In this document: in pieces, positions 21,538 through 33,800 of the stretch
Layout: every line of letters starts with the position of its first letter
Position numbering within the stretch: position 1 is the first letter of the stretch
Assembly (NCBI GenBank): GCA_945643635.1
Contig: CALZFC010000001.1
Coordinates: forward strand, 5,992,001-6,056,000
From: Allodiplogaster sudhausi
Taxonomy: Eukaryota > Nematoda > Chromadorea > Rhabditida > Diplogasteridae
Reading direction: 5' to 3'
Length of the DNA: 64,000 nt
Made by a program: the position numbers and the translations under genes
Notes under the pieces: model-generated
Databases searched by the model: none
The model's input: the letters and a program-made list of their open reading frames with translations, nothing else
Told to the model about the DNA's origin: nothing

Positions 21538-21816
21538 TTCTCTCTGTTCATCTTACTAATCATTTGCTTTTTCCATCTGTGGCACGCTCGTTGTGGCTCT
21601 CCTTTTCTTTCATTCTAAGCAATTTTACTAAACTGTTTTCATCCGTTGCACATTCACAGAATGGCAACAATATTTCCTTATTCCTACACGTCGTTTGTTA
21701 TTATCGATTTGCATATTCAATTCTGGCATTGTTGTCGGAAAAAAATTACTTTTAACAAAATTATTTATTAGGTAGATCAACATAGATCATGAATATATTT
21801 CACTAGCGCCAAACGT

Positions 21817-22527
21817 CTATCCGCCGAGCATGCCAAGGACGCTGTGGAGGAGCCCGCCGCCTGCGCCGCCCAGGAGTCCGCCGCCGGGCGCAGCTCCACC
21901 TCCACACATCAGTGGCCCCATCAACCCACCGAGCATGCCCCCTCTCTGGCCGCCAGCTGTCATCACCGGACCTGATATATACATACATATGTATTTTTTC
22001 TGAACCACCATGAGCTTTATTCATGAATATACATACATAATAAGAGCAGATCGATAAATGTATTTAATAAAAATACGTTAAAATACAATTGTAAAAATTG
22101 TAGCCTGAATATAATAAAGATGCAATTATAGCCAATTGGTAAAAGAAAATTAATTAAAGTAAATAAAATAAAATATATAAACAAAAAAGAACAAAGAAAC
22201 TAAATAAACTAAATACCTTAAATTAACTAAATTAATGAATCAGCACATTAATAATTAATTAGTTATCAATTTCGTAAATACTTTAATTAATAATTGATTT
22301 ATTAAATGGATACATAAACACCGAACCACTGGGTGGATTCGCGCCTTGATAGGTCATCGATGTTTGCTTCGTCGTCTTGGTCTTGTAAGTGATGGCCGTG
22401 GGCGAGTGTTGCTGTCCGCCGTACGGTGCATACGGCGCATACCCGCCACCATACGGATCGCTCCCGTCAGAAAGATCGCAAGGAAGAAGAGAATGCTGCT
22501 ATTTGCACTGACTACAAGAGCGCGCAT
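21817..22527 (-). pseudogene. Secreted Gly-rich protein array, copy E (frameshifted)
   Basis: Exon 2 (21817-21971) is intact: PVMTAGGQRGGMLGGLMGPL and GGGLLHSVLGMLGG, stop TAG. Exon 1 (22327-22527) starts with ATG and a signal-like run (SSILFFLAIFLTGAI), but the mature part (DPYGGGYAPYAPYGGQQHSP, TAITYKTKTTKQTSMTYQGA) is in another frame. Alignment to copy D shows about 13 bp missing just after GCGATC, at the end of the signal peptide. A real deletion would abolish the product; a local assembly error is the alternative. Confidence 0.68.
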
Positions 22528-22967
22528 TCTGTCCTAGAAAGGAAAAGCTACTCAATAAACTGTAAATGAGTATGGAGACGAGGCCGAGTTTTTAAGACTC
22601 TTTTCGAATATCTATTGAGAGAGCATGAGAAATTTGCCCTTGGTATCTCTCCTTCCAGATTTTAGTTAGTGAGACTTATGTACATATGTATATCGTTCTC
22701 AAAAAAGAAACCCAACCCTCCCTCCCAGTTCTTTAATATTTGCTTCTACATGGAAGACATTTCCGTCATATACGACAAATATGATGACGAAATTCAGAAG
22801 AAATTTTGAAAAAAAAATTTAATACAAGTCACTTTCGCAAGGAGGCGTCAACAAGTCAAAGCATGAAAGTATCGAAAGAGTCTTTTTTATGAGAACACTT
22901 TCCTTATTTCGTGTAGGATGTAAATCATTTGGCGAGTATTGCGCTGCGCTATGCTTTCCAGTCGGCT

Positions 22968-23017
22968 GAACCGTACGATTTCGCACGGTTTCGGCGACTG
23001 TTGGCCTTGAATGGCTC
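22968..23017 (-). promoter_or_regulatory. Shared upstream element of array, copy E
   Basis: GTCGGCTGAACCGTACGATT, TCGCACGGTTTCGG and TGTTGGCCTTGAATGG; YCAAGGYCR site at 23002-23010, about 475 bp before the ATG. Confidence 0.55.
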
Positions 23018-23907
23018 TTCATGTCTTTCACAGTATGTATACAAACAAACCACTGAATGAGTTCAATGTCGAATTTGAGTCCTTTTGTCAGAATAACGAA
23101 CACGAAATGGAAAGCTGCGGGAAAAATACAAAGTATTGAAGTAAAGTTATGTAAAACAAAGTAGCCGTTGAGCTTTTATGTAATGTGTAAAATACAAGCA
23201 AAAAATTATACGGAAGGTTTTTTTTGCTTTCAATTATATGCCACAACAAGGAGACAACTAAAAAAACAATTAAGACACCCAAATAGCAACTACATACATA
23301 TGTGCACGGGTCGACTCTTGCAGTTTTTTCGTTGCTTCACGCACAAAACCAGGGTGAAGGGCTGCACAAACTCACAGTGCTATACGAATAGTGAATTCAT
23401 GCCAGGAGCATTGGACGTTAGGCCTCCATTAAGTGCTGTATCCTTGCTACTTTCCAGCGTTCGTTTAAGCTGCGCAAAGTGGAGATCTGCCGTTAGCTGA
23501 GAAGTCATCGAAAGACCGCTGATGCTCCTCTCATCGTCGTCGGCGATGACAGGAGCATGACCTAAGGCGATTCCACCAGCACCGCAACGTCCGCGGGCAA
23601 AACGTCTATATTACTTGATACGAAACAACTGCGCCTACATATTTTCCCCTTCGACATCTTCACCTTGTAATGTTTGAATGTTTACATTCGTCTTGATTGT
23701 CTAGAATACCATTCAAATAAAATCATATGCAAACATTTATAGCGAGTAAGTAATGTAAAAGAACAAGTTTGAATATCTGACACACTGTGTATGTTAGGAA
23801 AGATAGATAAATAACATGCATTTGCTACTCAAAATATGGACCAGCAATGAGACGGGCAGAAAAGATTAAGAAATAGCTTCTTCATTCACTCCTTGGGCTC
23901 TCTTTTA

Positions 23908-24191
23908 AAGGAAGTATCCCACGAATTATTATACAGTAGCGCTAGAGAACCACTTTAAATGCGCGCGCTCAAAAAGTTGCCTGTCGCTCGGTCGAGAGAG
24001 CATGCGAAATAGGAGGGCGGCTCTGACCTACCGTAGCTAATTCTCTACCCGCCAATTTTCACGTTAGTTGTTCTCAGAATGTAATGAATGAAAATCGTTC
24101 AAACTTTCCGATATATGTTTTACGCCAAGATGAACTTATCCACATAAAACAAAACTTAAGTTCATTATTCCCCGGATACCTCCTTTAAAGA
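23908..24191. mobile_element. Short MITE, TTTAAAGGAAGTATCC termini
   Basis: TTTTAAAGGAAGTATCCCAC at the left and GGATACCTCCTTTAAAG at the right are imperfect inverted repeats 285 bp apart. A lone matching end lies near 26185. Confidence 0.65.
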
Positions 24192-24439
24192 AGCAAGAAC
24201 CTGATTGTGAGCTGTAACTTTTTTTTTAAATCTTTTTTTTTTTCGATCTAAACATGCATGAAAACTAGAAAAATTTCGTCTTCAAATGTTAGTTAATGAT
24301 CATTCAGGCTTGTTCTGTTGTTTCTCTTTATTTCCTCTCTTCCCTGTCGCTTGTCTCTCTTTCTCTCGAGCTTCAATGTGCTTTCTTCTTAAAGCGAACA
24401 CAGAAGAGCCGTAATTTTTTTCGACACTACAACTTGGGA

Positions 24440-24534
24440 CAAACCACCAGATGACAGTTGTTTGAATTGACGTTGCACGTTTCGAGTGTGATGCTTTTAG
24501 TCAATTGTCTGCTTCTCTGCTCTTAGGATACACG

Positions 24535-24572
<38 letters not shown>

Positions 24573-24960
24573 TCTGTCACATCTGTATCACTATGGGCTC
24601 GCTCGCTGACAGTTTTGATAGATGGCGAGAAAAGTCCATCATAATACTCGCATTTTGTTCTTTCTTCGGTTTTGTGAGATTTCTTGATGATTCTTTGGAA
24701 GTTAATTTGGAAATTTGGTTATAGATACATATGTACTATGTACATATGTTTTACAAGTAATTTAGTTTTGAAATCCAGAAAAAAACCATGGTTACTAATG
24801 TACATAGTCATTTGGTTATTTACTATGTAGTCATTTCAGAATGTATCGCAAGGGATGCTTTGTCACGATGTTTCTCGTGCATTCGCCGACGGCATCTTCC
24901 ATCAGAGTCTCGAGCACTCTTTCGCTTTACCCAAAAGTCACCTTGGCTTAAATTATTTTA
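24440..24960 (+). pseudogene. Broken duplicate of promoter and first exon of the DUF288/STELLO-like gene
   Basis: 24841-24955 matches exon 1 of the gene starting at 30864 (TTTGTCACGATGTTTCTCGT, GACGGCATCTTCCATCAG, AAAAGTCACCTTGGCTTAAA). Upstream sequence (CAACTTGGGACAAACCAC, AGTCAATTGTCTGCTTCTCT) also matches 30420-30530. One base is missing after CTCGTGC, and the donor region AAAGTTTG is AAATTATT here. The frame and splice site are therefore lost. Similarity probably extends left to about 23640 (TTTGAATGTTTACATTCG). Confidence 0.75.
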
Positions 24961-25085
24961 TTTAAGTTCCCTTTTCTTGCATTTAATCAGTACATTCTAT
25001 TTACATACGTAGTATTATTAATTATTTTATTTAAGTTCCATTTTCTTGCCTTTAATCAGTACATTCAATTTACATACGTAGTATG
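24953..25085. repeat. 68-bp direct repeat, two copies
   Basis: ATTATTTTATTTAAGTTCC...TACATACGTAGTAT occurs twice in tandem just after the pseudo-exon. Confidence 0.7.
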
Positions 25086-25184
25086 CTCATTTGAAAATCA
25101 TTGGATTCATTGAAATCAGAATTTCGCTTGCAAACACTTGATTATTAATTATTTTATTTATTTATTAATGATAGGTCAAGACAA

Positions 25185-25310
25185 CTCTGCGATGCAAGAC
25201 AAGAGATGTCTAAATCAAGCAAGACAATATTGTCTTGTGGTAAATCTAATGTAAGACAAATTGTCTGCGCAATTGTCTTGACCTTTCAAGACAATCTTCT
25301 TCATGCGGAG
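25185..25310. repeat. Cluster of AAGACA/TGTCTT inverted words
   Basis: At least eight CAAGACA or TGTCTTG words in both orientations within 125 bp, some abutting into palindromes (ACAATATTGTCTTG). It may fold into nested hairpins. Not assignable to a known element. Confidence 0.5.
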
Positions 25311-25779
25311 ACACTACACTATTGAACAATCGGTATTTTGCCGCAGAGAGGGAGAGACTGAGTGAGCAGGCAGAGAAGGCGAGAGAGTGAGGAAAAGCAG
25401 GAAGAGAAACAGAGGAGAGTGTGCCGCATGAAACGAGCAGCCTGTTGCTGGATGCTGGGTCAGCCTACGCAATCGTTTCCCTTTTACGTTCCCCCGTTTC
25501 TTCCCTTTAATCAGTTTTCTTCATTATATCTGGCGTGGTAGGACTCGTATGCTTCGATCCCTATCTCCCCCCCCTCCCCAATCTTCCTCAGTTTTAGTTT
25601 TGGCATTTACACGACCGGTATTTTTCTTTCATATATATTTTTCTTTACATTCGAAATGATTAATGCCAACATGCTACACATATATGCTATATAACTTTTT
25701 AAACTTTTCCACATTGGCCAATGCATTTAAAAGTACCCGACGAAAAAAATTACATACTTATTTTTTATATTCCCATATG

Positions 25780-26060
25780 ATCAAGTTTGGCCTGAAAGAT
25801 CGATTGGATTGGAGGTATGTAGCCCCGTTTCATGAAAGTCAGTATTTAGCCATAAATTTGCATTTGTGTTCTTGAATACGGTTGAAAACGTCTCTGTCGA
25901 TGCTGATCCATCCTCAAATCCAAGCAAGGAATTCCAACGACTGTGAAGAACAAGCAGTCCCTGCCCGTCATGCCCACCTAGCACCCTATTTTCACCAAAT
26001 AATGAGAGATTAGAGAAAGCGAGACAGTGTACGAGCTTGAGAGATGTTAGATACTGCACA
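25780..26060. repeat. Dispersed repeat, copy 1 (partner at 26855-27130)
   Basis: Both segments share ATGAA-GTCAGTATTT-GCC-AAATTTGCATTT and a similar layout downstream. The minus translations resemble each other (LGFEDGSAS / LAFGGDAPG, NANLWLNTD / NANFWPNTD). This looks like a diverged repeat pair rather than a gene. Confidence 0.45.
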
Positions 26061-26647
26061 TAGGTATGTAGGTTTCAAATTTGAAATTTTGGATCGGGCC
26101 CCAAATCACCGTTCTTCCAGTTGAGAGTTTTCCACCATTCGAAGCGTAGTTTTATGATATACGGTTATTCTTTCTTCGGATACTTCCTTTAAATCTAAAT
26201 CGATCAGCAGAAAAAATGGGGAAAGGGGCTAAAGAGAAAGTGAGGGGCAACTCCCTGGCAGTTGCAACACCTTGGCAGGTTTTCCACCTCTCTTTATCAT
26301 CGCTGCCAATCAATCCCAAGCCGCTGCAGGGGGTGTCTCACATCAGAGGCACACTTTCATTGTCTCAATAGAAAAAGACCATTTCATCTAAATATCACTA
26401 TGTAATTTCTATCTTACGCACCTAACCAAAAACATTACACTATTTGCGTAGTTAAAATATTTATATCTTCATATGTGTACGTAAATATGTACATATGTAT
26501 GTACATATAGTATACATACACTCATGCACATGTGTATGTATGTGGTTGCGCATGTCTTTATGAGCCTACTAGTTGTTGATGCTTGATCCGTTCGCTGTCT
26601 CCGTCTCAATTTCTCTCTCTGAATCATTCAATTGCTCAGTATTGCAG

Positions 26648-27676
26648 ATGCCGAATTGGTCGCGGGAGACGGCGGTGGCATTCGCAATCATCGAGGCGAG
26701 TCTCGACCATCTCATTGCCACCGTCAGCGAGAATGGCGAAGCGGCACGAGAGGCTCTCAACAAGGTTCTTCTTCTTCTTCGCTTTTTTTTTCAAATTTAC
26801 ACAAGGTAGTAGCCAAAAAAATTATTTCTTCAAATATCTATTCATACGACATGATTCAGTTTGAAATTAATCTGATGTGGCCCTGCTTTATGAACGTCAG
26901 TATTTGGCCAGAAATTTGCATTTCTTTTTTTTGAATAATTCTCCGGCGATGCACCCGGTGCGTCTCCTCCAAAAGCCAACAAGGGTGATACGGGTGGCAA
27001 GAAGAGGCTGTTTCTGCCTCTCCTTGAAACCCATGCTTGCTTTTGAGGACCCACCAGCCCACTCATCCCACCCATTTTCAGCAAGGGACAGAGATACGGA
27101 GGTCAAAGAAAAGTGATGCAATGATTGGGAGTTTTGCATTGTTTGAAGTGAAAATTTATGAATTTTTTCTTTCTTTCGTCGAATGCTCTCTTTTTAAAAC
27201 CTTGTTGACAAAGATAGTTGAAATGCACGTACATACATACGATAATAGTGCGCTCTTCAAATGAAAATTAATCAAGTCACCAATTCGCTGCATTGAGCAG
27301 AAAAAAAGATGAATTCGTAAAAATTGAAAAGAAGCCGGTCAGATTTTAGATAAATAGTGAATTGTTCTTAGGATGAACCATGTCTGCTTCCTTTCTCACC
27401 ATCAGTTCTCAAACTCGTTCTGCAGTAAGCCTCGTACGTAATACCCGTGCTGCTGCTGTGGTGGAGACATGACAAAAATGTTGAGTCTGATAAAGATAAA
27501 AGCATAATCATTCGAGCACTGAAATATCTATCTCACCTCAGAAATTTTTTTTATCATTCGAATTTTCGCTGTCTTAGATCGATGTGATCAAGGCGGGATT
27601 GCCGGCAGAGTGCCAGCATGAAGTCGACCTTCAAAGATTGGAGTTATGCAGTGCGTTTGCTTCGCAATACTCCTAA
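26648..27676 (+). CDS. Possible small two-exon gene of unknown function
   Basis: Exon 26648-26764 follows TTGCAG and starts with ATG (MPNWSRETAVAFAIIEASLD through EALNK, donor AAG/GTTCTT). Exon 27578-27676 (IDVIKAGLPAECQHEVDLQR, LELCSAFASQYS, TAA) is in the same phase 0. Joined, they give 71 residues, largely alpha-helical in composition. The ATG directly after an acceptor could equally be an internal Met, so further 5' exons are possible. The 0.8-kb intron holds a copy of the 25780 repeat. No family recognised. Confidence 0.35.
26855..27130. repeat. Dispersed repeat, copy 2
   Basis: Partner of 25780-26060, lying inside the intron of the possible small gene. Confidence 0.45.
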
Positions 27677-28154
27677 ATCCTCCTTTAACAGTCGTCACTT
27701 CTGTCTTCAAATGAACTTCTTTTTATGGCTGCGGATTCATGTGTGCATATCTTATTCTGTATGTATTTGCCTTCACTTCTTTTGAATTCTTTGCTCAATC
27801 CTTCCCTCGCACGTGTTGTTTTATCACCGATTTTCCTTTCTATCCAAATAGTGCGAACCGTACCGCATTTATCTCATGAATGTTGTCGTGTACAACATGT
27901 CTTTACTGTGGTAAAGTTAAATCTGAAATGGAATTCAATTTTGATTGATTTTGTTTTCCTTTCTTAAAAAAACATGTTTCTACCTTTTATTAAAGCTTCG
28001 TTTTCCTACGATCCAGAAAAATAGTCTTCCTCCTAGCATCCTTTCTAATGCTTCAAAAGACCCTTGCAATTGTCTGTATATGTTGAGTAGATATGTAAAT
28101 ATCTACTCATGTTAATATGTACTATGTACATTTATATGTGGACTCCATTAGTCC
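27677..28154. other. Spacer, no gene recognised
   Basis: AT-rich with TACATATGTA-type simple words; nothing supported. Confidence 0.4.
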
Positions 28155-28439
28155 TGTTACATTATACTCGTCTACGTGAGTCGCCAGCTCGGAATAGTAT
28201 AAAAACCATTGGCTGGTATCTTCAGTGTCAGTCACTTCCCGTCTCTCATTGTCACTTCCACTTCTCGCCTCATCCGGTTACTTCGTGTTCACGTGTCACT
28301 TCCCTCCTTCCCCTCTCACAAGCGGTCGGCTCTCCATTCTATCTCTCTCTCATTCTCTCTTCTCTCAATAAACCATTGTCCCGCTCTTGCCTCGTCTACC
28401 CGCAGTCTATTCCCTGTCCCTCTGTGTGAGGACACAACA
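28155..28439 (+). mobile_element. Possible solo LTR (BEL/Pao-like)
   Basis: A 285-bp block starts TGTTAC and ends ACAACA, with a TATAAAA box at about 28198 and CAATAAA at about 28367, the order expected in an LTR. The body is pyrimidine-rich. No clear target duplication or internal region adjoins it. Confidence 0.4.
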
Positions 28440-29330
28440 GTATATTTTGATGATATTGTGGACATCAGCGCATAAAATTGCAAGAATTTGGCATTATACG
28501 AACAAAGTATTCATCCTAACATGTGAATGTATCTTTGCATGTTAATCTCATCAATTTCACCGAGGAAGTCTTCAACGAATTTAATTAACTTTAGAGAAAA
28601 ATAAATAAATTGCTCAGACAGCTTAAACTATTAAATGATGTATAATAGAAAATTTGTTTTTATGATTATACCAGCAGGTCTGCTAGCGCGTCACCGACTG
28701 CTTCTTCGCTATCTGAATTTTCCTATTCCTTGGCTTGGCTCACAACAGCACTTCATTTTAGTTGTGTTAACTCGGAGAGAGCGATAAATATTTATATGTA
28801 TGTTTACTAATGAGAGACGACGATATGTATATGTATGACCCTGCTCTGGAAAGATACACGGGGGGGGGGAAAATACAGCCCTTTCGGTAATATACGACAG
28901 GAGAACTCTGACAAAGATTGAGTGTTATGTAACAAGGAATATACAAATTATTTAGTACATATCGTTACATTATACAAATACTTACTCTATCTTTATATAA
29001 TATAATTAAATTGGTGAGTACTCTTTTGTTAAAAAATGTAGATTTTGCATGAACTGAGAATATATGTTACTTTCTCTGAGTAGTAACTTGTTAGTGCATC
29101 ACTTTTCTCTTCGTCCCCGCGAACTCCTTGACGCGCGTCATTTCGATGTTTGGTAGATAATTAAAACAAAAGAAATCTAAGTCAAATTTGGCTAACAAAA
29201 AGCAGAATTTGAGTGTAGCAGATTTGCATGAATGACCGTGACGCGCGCCAGCAGAAGGGCAAACACGATGAAAGCGGCCACGCCAGCACGGGCAGGCCGA
29301 ATTGGAGGGCCGACCACACGACGCACGCTG
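28440..29330. other. Spacer, no gene recognised
   Basis: AT-rich; a G run at 28861-28869 is the only notable feature. Confidence 0.4.
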
Positions 29331-29337
29331 TGCTCAT

Positions 29338-29515
29338 TGCGTCACGCGTTGCGGTAGCGTTATGCGTTGCGGTTGTGTTACGCGTTGCGGTAGCGTCATG
29401 CGCTTCGGTTGTGTCACATGTCGCGGTGGCGTCATGCGTTGCGGTTGTGTCACGCATCGCGGTAGCGTCATGCGTTGCGGTTGTGTCACGCGTCGCGGTT
29501 GAGTCAAGCGTTGCG
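29338..29515. repeat. 18/36-bp minisatellite
   Basis: Alternating GCGTTGCGGTAGCGTCAT and GCGTTGCGGTTGTGTCAC units run about ten times. Because 18 is divisible by 3, all frames stay open on both strands, producing long repetitive open frames without evidence of real coding. A few decayed units continue near 29665-29710. Confidence 0.8.
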
Positions 29516-30299
29516 GATTTTGGATGAGTAGCAAAGTCGTTGATTAGAAGAGAGAAAAAATTGATACATTCGTTTTCCATGAAACACATGAATATAATAT
29601 ATGGATAAACATGAATATTCCGTCTAAGACAACATTCTTCTTGGTTCATCATATGTATTTAATCGTTGCGTCACGTTAATCGTTGCTATGTTCGTCATGC
29701 GTAGCGGTACGGGAATTAGCTTTAGCGTAAACTACTCAATAGTAAGAAATACGCAAATATGCACATACATACAACAGGCTATTTACAGGTAAAATCACCT
29801 CCTTAGGCGAACTGTCTATGTACATATCTACATACATAGTATATTACCTATTTGCTCAACAGCAACGCTTATTATTCCCCTACAGTTGCTTCACCTGGCA
29901 CATTTTGAATGTTTACATTCGGCTTGCTTGTCAAATATAGGCTTACATTTAAAAGAAAATTAATATGAAGTCATTTATACAGACGCTTGCTATCGTGAAT
30001 AAGAAATGCGAAAGAATAAATTGTCACTGTCATGTTTTTATTGTAAAAATAAGTAAATTACTTCCACTGCCTGAAAATATGGTATATCATGAGACGGGCA
30101 GATGAGATTATGTTAGACACAACTTTGTTGGGTTGTCTTTTAAAACAGCAAGAAACTGTACCGTACTTTTTAAATCAATGTTCTTGCATTTTATTCCTGT
30201 CCTACATGTACAGTGAAAAAATATTGCAATCTTTTCTTTTCAAATTTTAGGTAGTGACCTTCCATGTTTGAACTATTAATCTTATCTATTTCCTCCCTT

Positions 30300-30375
30300 T
30301 TGCTAGTAATGAAATCTTTTTCTCTCGAGCTCCGCGGGCCCTCATCTGTTTTTCTCTCGAGCTCCGCTGGCCCTC
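30300..30375. repeat. Short tandem duplication upstream of DUF288-like gene
   Basis: TTTTTCTCTCGAGCTCCGC-GGCCCTCATC occurs twice in tandem. Confidence 0.7.
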
Positions 30376-30863
30376 ATCAAAAGTGAAAGAAAGAGAGTCG
30401 ACCTTTTTTCTTGTTCATTCCAACTTGGAATAAACCACATGATGCCAGTTATATGAATGTATGTATGCACGTTGCACCTTTGGAGTGTGACGTTTTTAGT
30501 CAATTGTCTGCTTCTCTGCTCTCAGAATGCAAACTCTCTCTCTCTTATGACACATCTCCCTGGCCATTCCTTCCTACCTCTTTTCGCACCCCCAAGAGTT
30601 CGTCGCTGTAATCGCTGCTCTCCCCGTGCATACAACGATCCTCTTCTCGCTGCTCCGCCTTTGGTCGCAAGACAAAGTCAGTGCCTGGCTCTCTCTTCTT
30701 TCTCTATAACATACATATACGGTTACGAACGATTGTTCGATACTCTCACGCAGTTCTTTTGGAATTATCTTGCTGATTAAGATACAAATGTTTTTTTTTT
30801 ACAAATCGTTGATTTTGAAATCGAGGAAAAAACATTTTAATATACATATGTAGTCTTTTCAGA

Positions 30864-33800
30864 ATGTTGCAAAAGTATCGTTTGGGCTGTGTCACGATGT
30901 TTCTGGTGCTATCGGCCTACGGCATCTTCTATCAGCGCCTGGACTACTCGATCGCTTTCCCTAAAAGCCACCTTGGCCTAAAGTTTGTTTTTATTTCATC
31001 ATGCATCTGTATTTAAAATTATATGTATATTCTTTTTTTGCAATAATTTACACATAGTATGTATGTCTCTATGTATGCACTACATCATCGAAATCATTAC
31101 TTTTCAGATTCCCAGACAGTAAAAAGACAGAGAAATGGATTGTCGTTACATCAATCCAGCTGCCAACCGACGATGTCAAGGTTTCTTCTATAGAGAACAA
31201 CTTGTGGTTGTATTTTGCATTCTACAATTGTTACTGGCGAAAAAAACTTGCAATTCTTTTCTCTTCAAACACAGACAGAGACGAAACTTATATTTTGCTT
31301 GTTTTATTTTCTTCAGAGGCTGGCAGCATCTCCCGAGTGGACGCTCGTTGTGGTTGGTGACAAGAAGACGCCAGCCGAATGGCACCTCCCAGGTATTTTT
31401 TTTATAAAAAGATTTTTTAATCGTAATTCCTTTTAAATTAATTCAGACGTCCACTTCTTGTCTGTGGAACGTCAAGAGGAGCTCGGCTACAGTATCCTCT
31501 CGGATACGCCTTATGGCAGCTACACGCGAAAGAACATTGGCTATCTCTATGCGATCCAGAATGGAGCCCAATGGATATATGACACTGACGATGACAACAA
31601 GCCGTTTGGTTTGTGCTGTTTTTGGCCCCAAATACCTATGACGTCATCCAAGAATATTATCGTTTTACAGGCAAAGGTCTAGCGCAGTTTGACTACGAGG
31701 AAAATGTCTCAGGGCTACGTTTCCACTTGTCGGAAATTGAGGCAAACTCTTCTAGGTGATCATTGGCCAGAGTTGAGAAAATAGCACGAGAAAATGAGAG
31801 GACGACGAGGGGAAATTTGAGCAGGCGCTCAGTTTTTTCCTAGCCTTGTGTGCCTTCAGTGTTAAAGGAGCACGAAATTCACATTTTCTTGACCATCGTT
31901 GTCGCCACTATATCCAACCCCTGTGTAAGGCAAAAATACAAGAATTCAAGATTTGGTTTATGGCTCTTTTATTCGTGTTATCTTTGTTTCTCGTCTTTCT
32001 TCAGTGCCAGGCTCTTCAATCCGTACTACTTTGCCGGACAGCGCGAGATGTGGCCGAGGGGCTTTCCACTCGAGCACATCAAGGTGAGACAGCTTCCTAT
32101 ACTCGTCGGATGTGACAGGATCTTAGCCATTATTGAATCTGTCTAGGGCTACTCGCCTGCGTACGACTCGCTTCGACTCTGCAAGAAGCACGTGCGCGCC
32201 GCTGTTCAGCAGGTGCAGAATAAATAGAAAAATAAATAAATCAATATAAAACTGACTTGTAATCTAATAAACAACACTAAAAAAACCTGAAATTTTGAGC
32301 ACGCCACATTTTCTTTGCCACATTTGCAGGGCCTCGTCCACCATGACCCCGATGTTGACGCTGTCTATCGTCTCCTCCACGCGGACAGGAGTGCCGGGCT
32401 AGACGAGCGATTCAATAATATTATGCCATCTGTCACGCTCGCGAGAGGTTCGCTTCTTTTTTTTCTTTATTCGTCCGCATCCTCGCGAAAGGAGAGAGTG
32501 TGTTTGCCTTCAATTTTCCACACTGAATATTTTGGCTCTTCAAACGCGATGCAAAAAATACTTTGAAGTTGCCGTGATATGACACATTTTTCTTCTCCTT
32601 TATAACGACAGAAAACGGCAAAAAAGAATAATAGTGATAAAAATAAGTCTCCCGTCAGGCACGTACTCTCCGTGGAACTCGCAGAATACGCTCTTCTCTC
32701 GTCGCGCCTTCCACACTCTCTTCCTGCCGACTTCTGTCTCCTTTCGAACCACGGACATTTGGCGCAGCTTCTTCGCTCAAAAGATTCTGCATCTCGCTGG
32801 CGATGAGGTTTCATCTTTGCACTACGTTTTGTGTTATTTCTTTTGTCGCAAAAGATATCATTCTGAAAATGCAATAGATGACAATGCTGCTTCTTTTAGA
32901 TTGCATTCACGCCCGTCAACGCCATCCAGATTCGCAACGCGCACGACTATCTCAAGGACTTTGAGAGCGAAGGGTCAGGCAGCCTTATCGAGGGGGCATT
33001 ATTTTCCATCGAGAAAAAAAGCGGGGTGCATTTGCAGTGATGTGTACCTCAAGTCTGGCGCCATCATAGACTTTCTCGATGGCTGGGAGTGCGACAAACA
33101 AAGCCTTTCTGTATGTTGTTGTCACTGCCACCACTGAGCTTTTTCACTTTGCGGCTTAGAACTTCGTTTGAACAGCCCTTTTGGTTCGTATAATACTCTG
33201 CTTTCACTTTATCACAAAACTCAACTGGAAAAAATAGCAGCAGATATTTCATGAAAAATGTTTTGAATGTCCCTTTTGATGGTCAAACAGTTTGAAAACG
33301 AGTAAAAAGGAGGTAAATGTAATTTTTAATATTTCATAGGAATGCATGATCGATCTGGCGGACGCGTTTGCCGAACGCGAATTCTGGGGAGGTGCAGACG
33401 CGGCGCTGACCAGGCACTGGCTGGCCGACTTGGCAAGAATTGGGTTTGCGCACGAAACACAAAAGTGGCAAAATTTAACTAAAAGGATAACCGAACAATT
33501 ATTTGAAGTTTCAAATTGCCGCAACCCTTCGCACTCTCACTATAATCTCATCAATTCGAACTTGCATTATATTTTTTGGCGACTGTCCTGGTTTAATCCA
33601 GATACCAACTGGCTCCTCTGAAGGATCCAAGTGACAACTCTACGGATTATCCACTTGAAGAAGAATCGGTTAGAAAAATGCATCCCATAACTGATAAGCA
33701 AAAATAAATAAGGTATCTTGAAGGAACGCCTCAAGAATTGTCGTCGTGCTCAGCTGGAGCTTAGCGTTGATCTGCCGTCTTCGAGTGATCAGCCTGTTCG

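Noticed and set aside
29182..29652. 156-residue minus-strand Thr/Ala/His-rich protein
   Set aside because: The frame is produced by the 18-bp minisatellite; the opposite strand is equally open.
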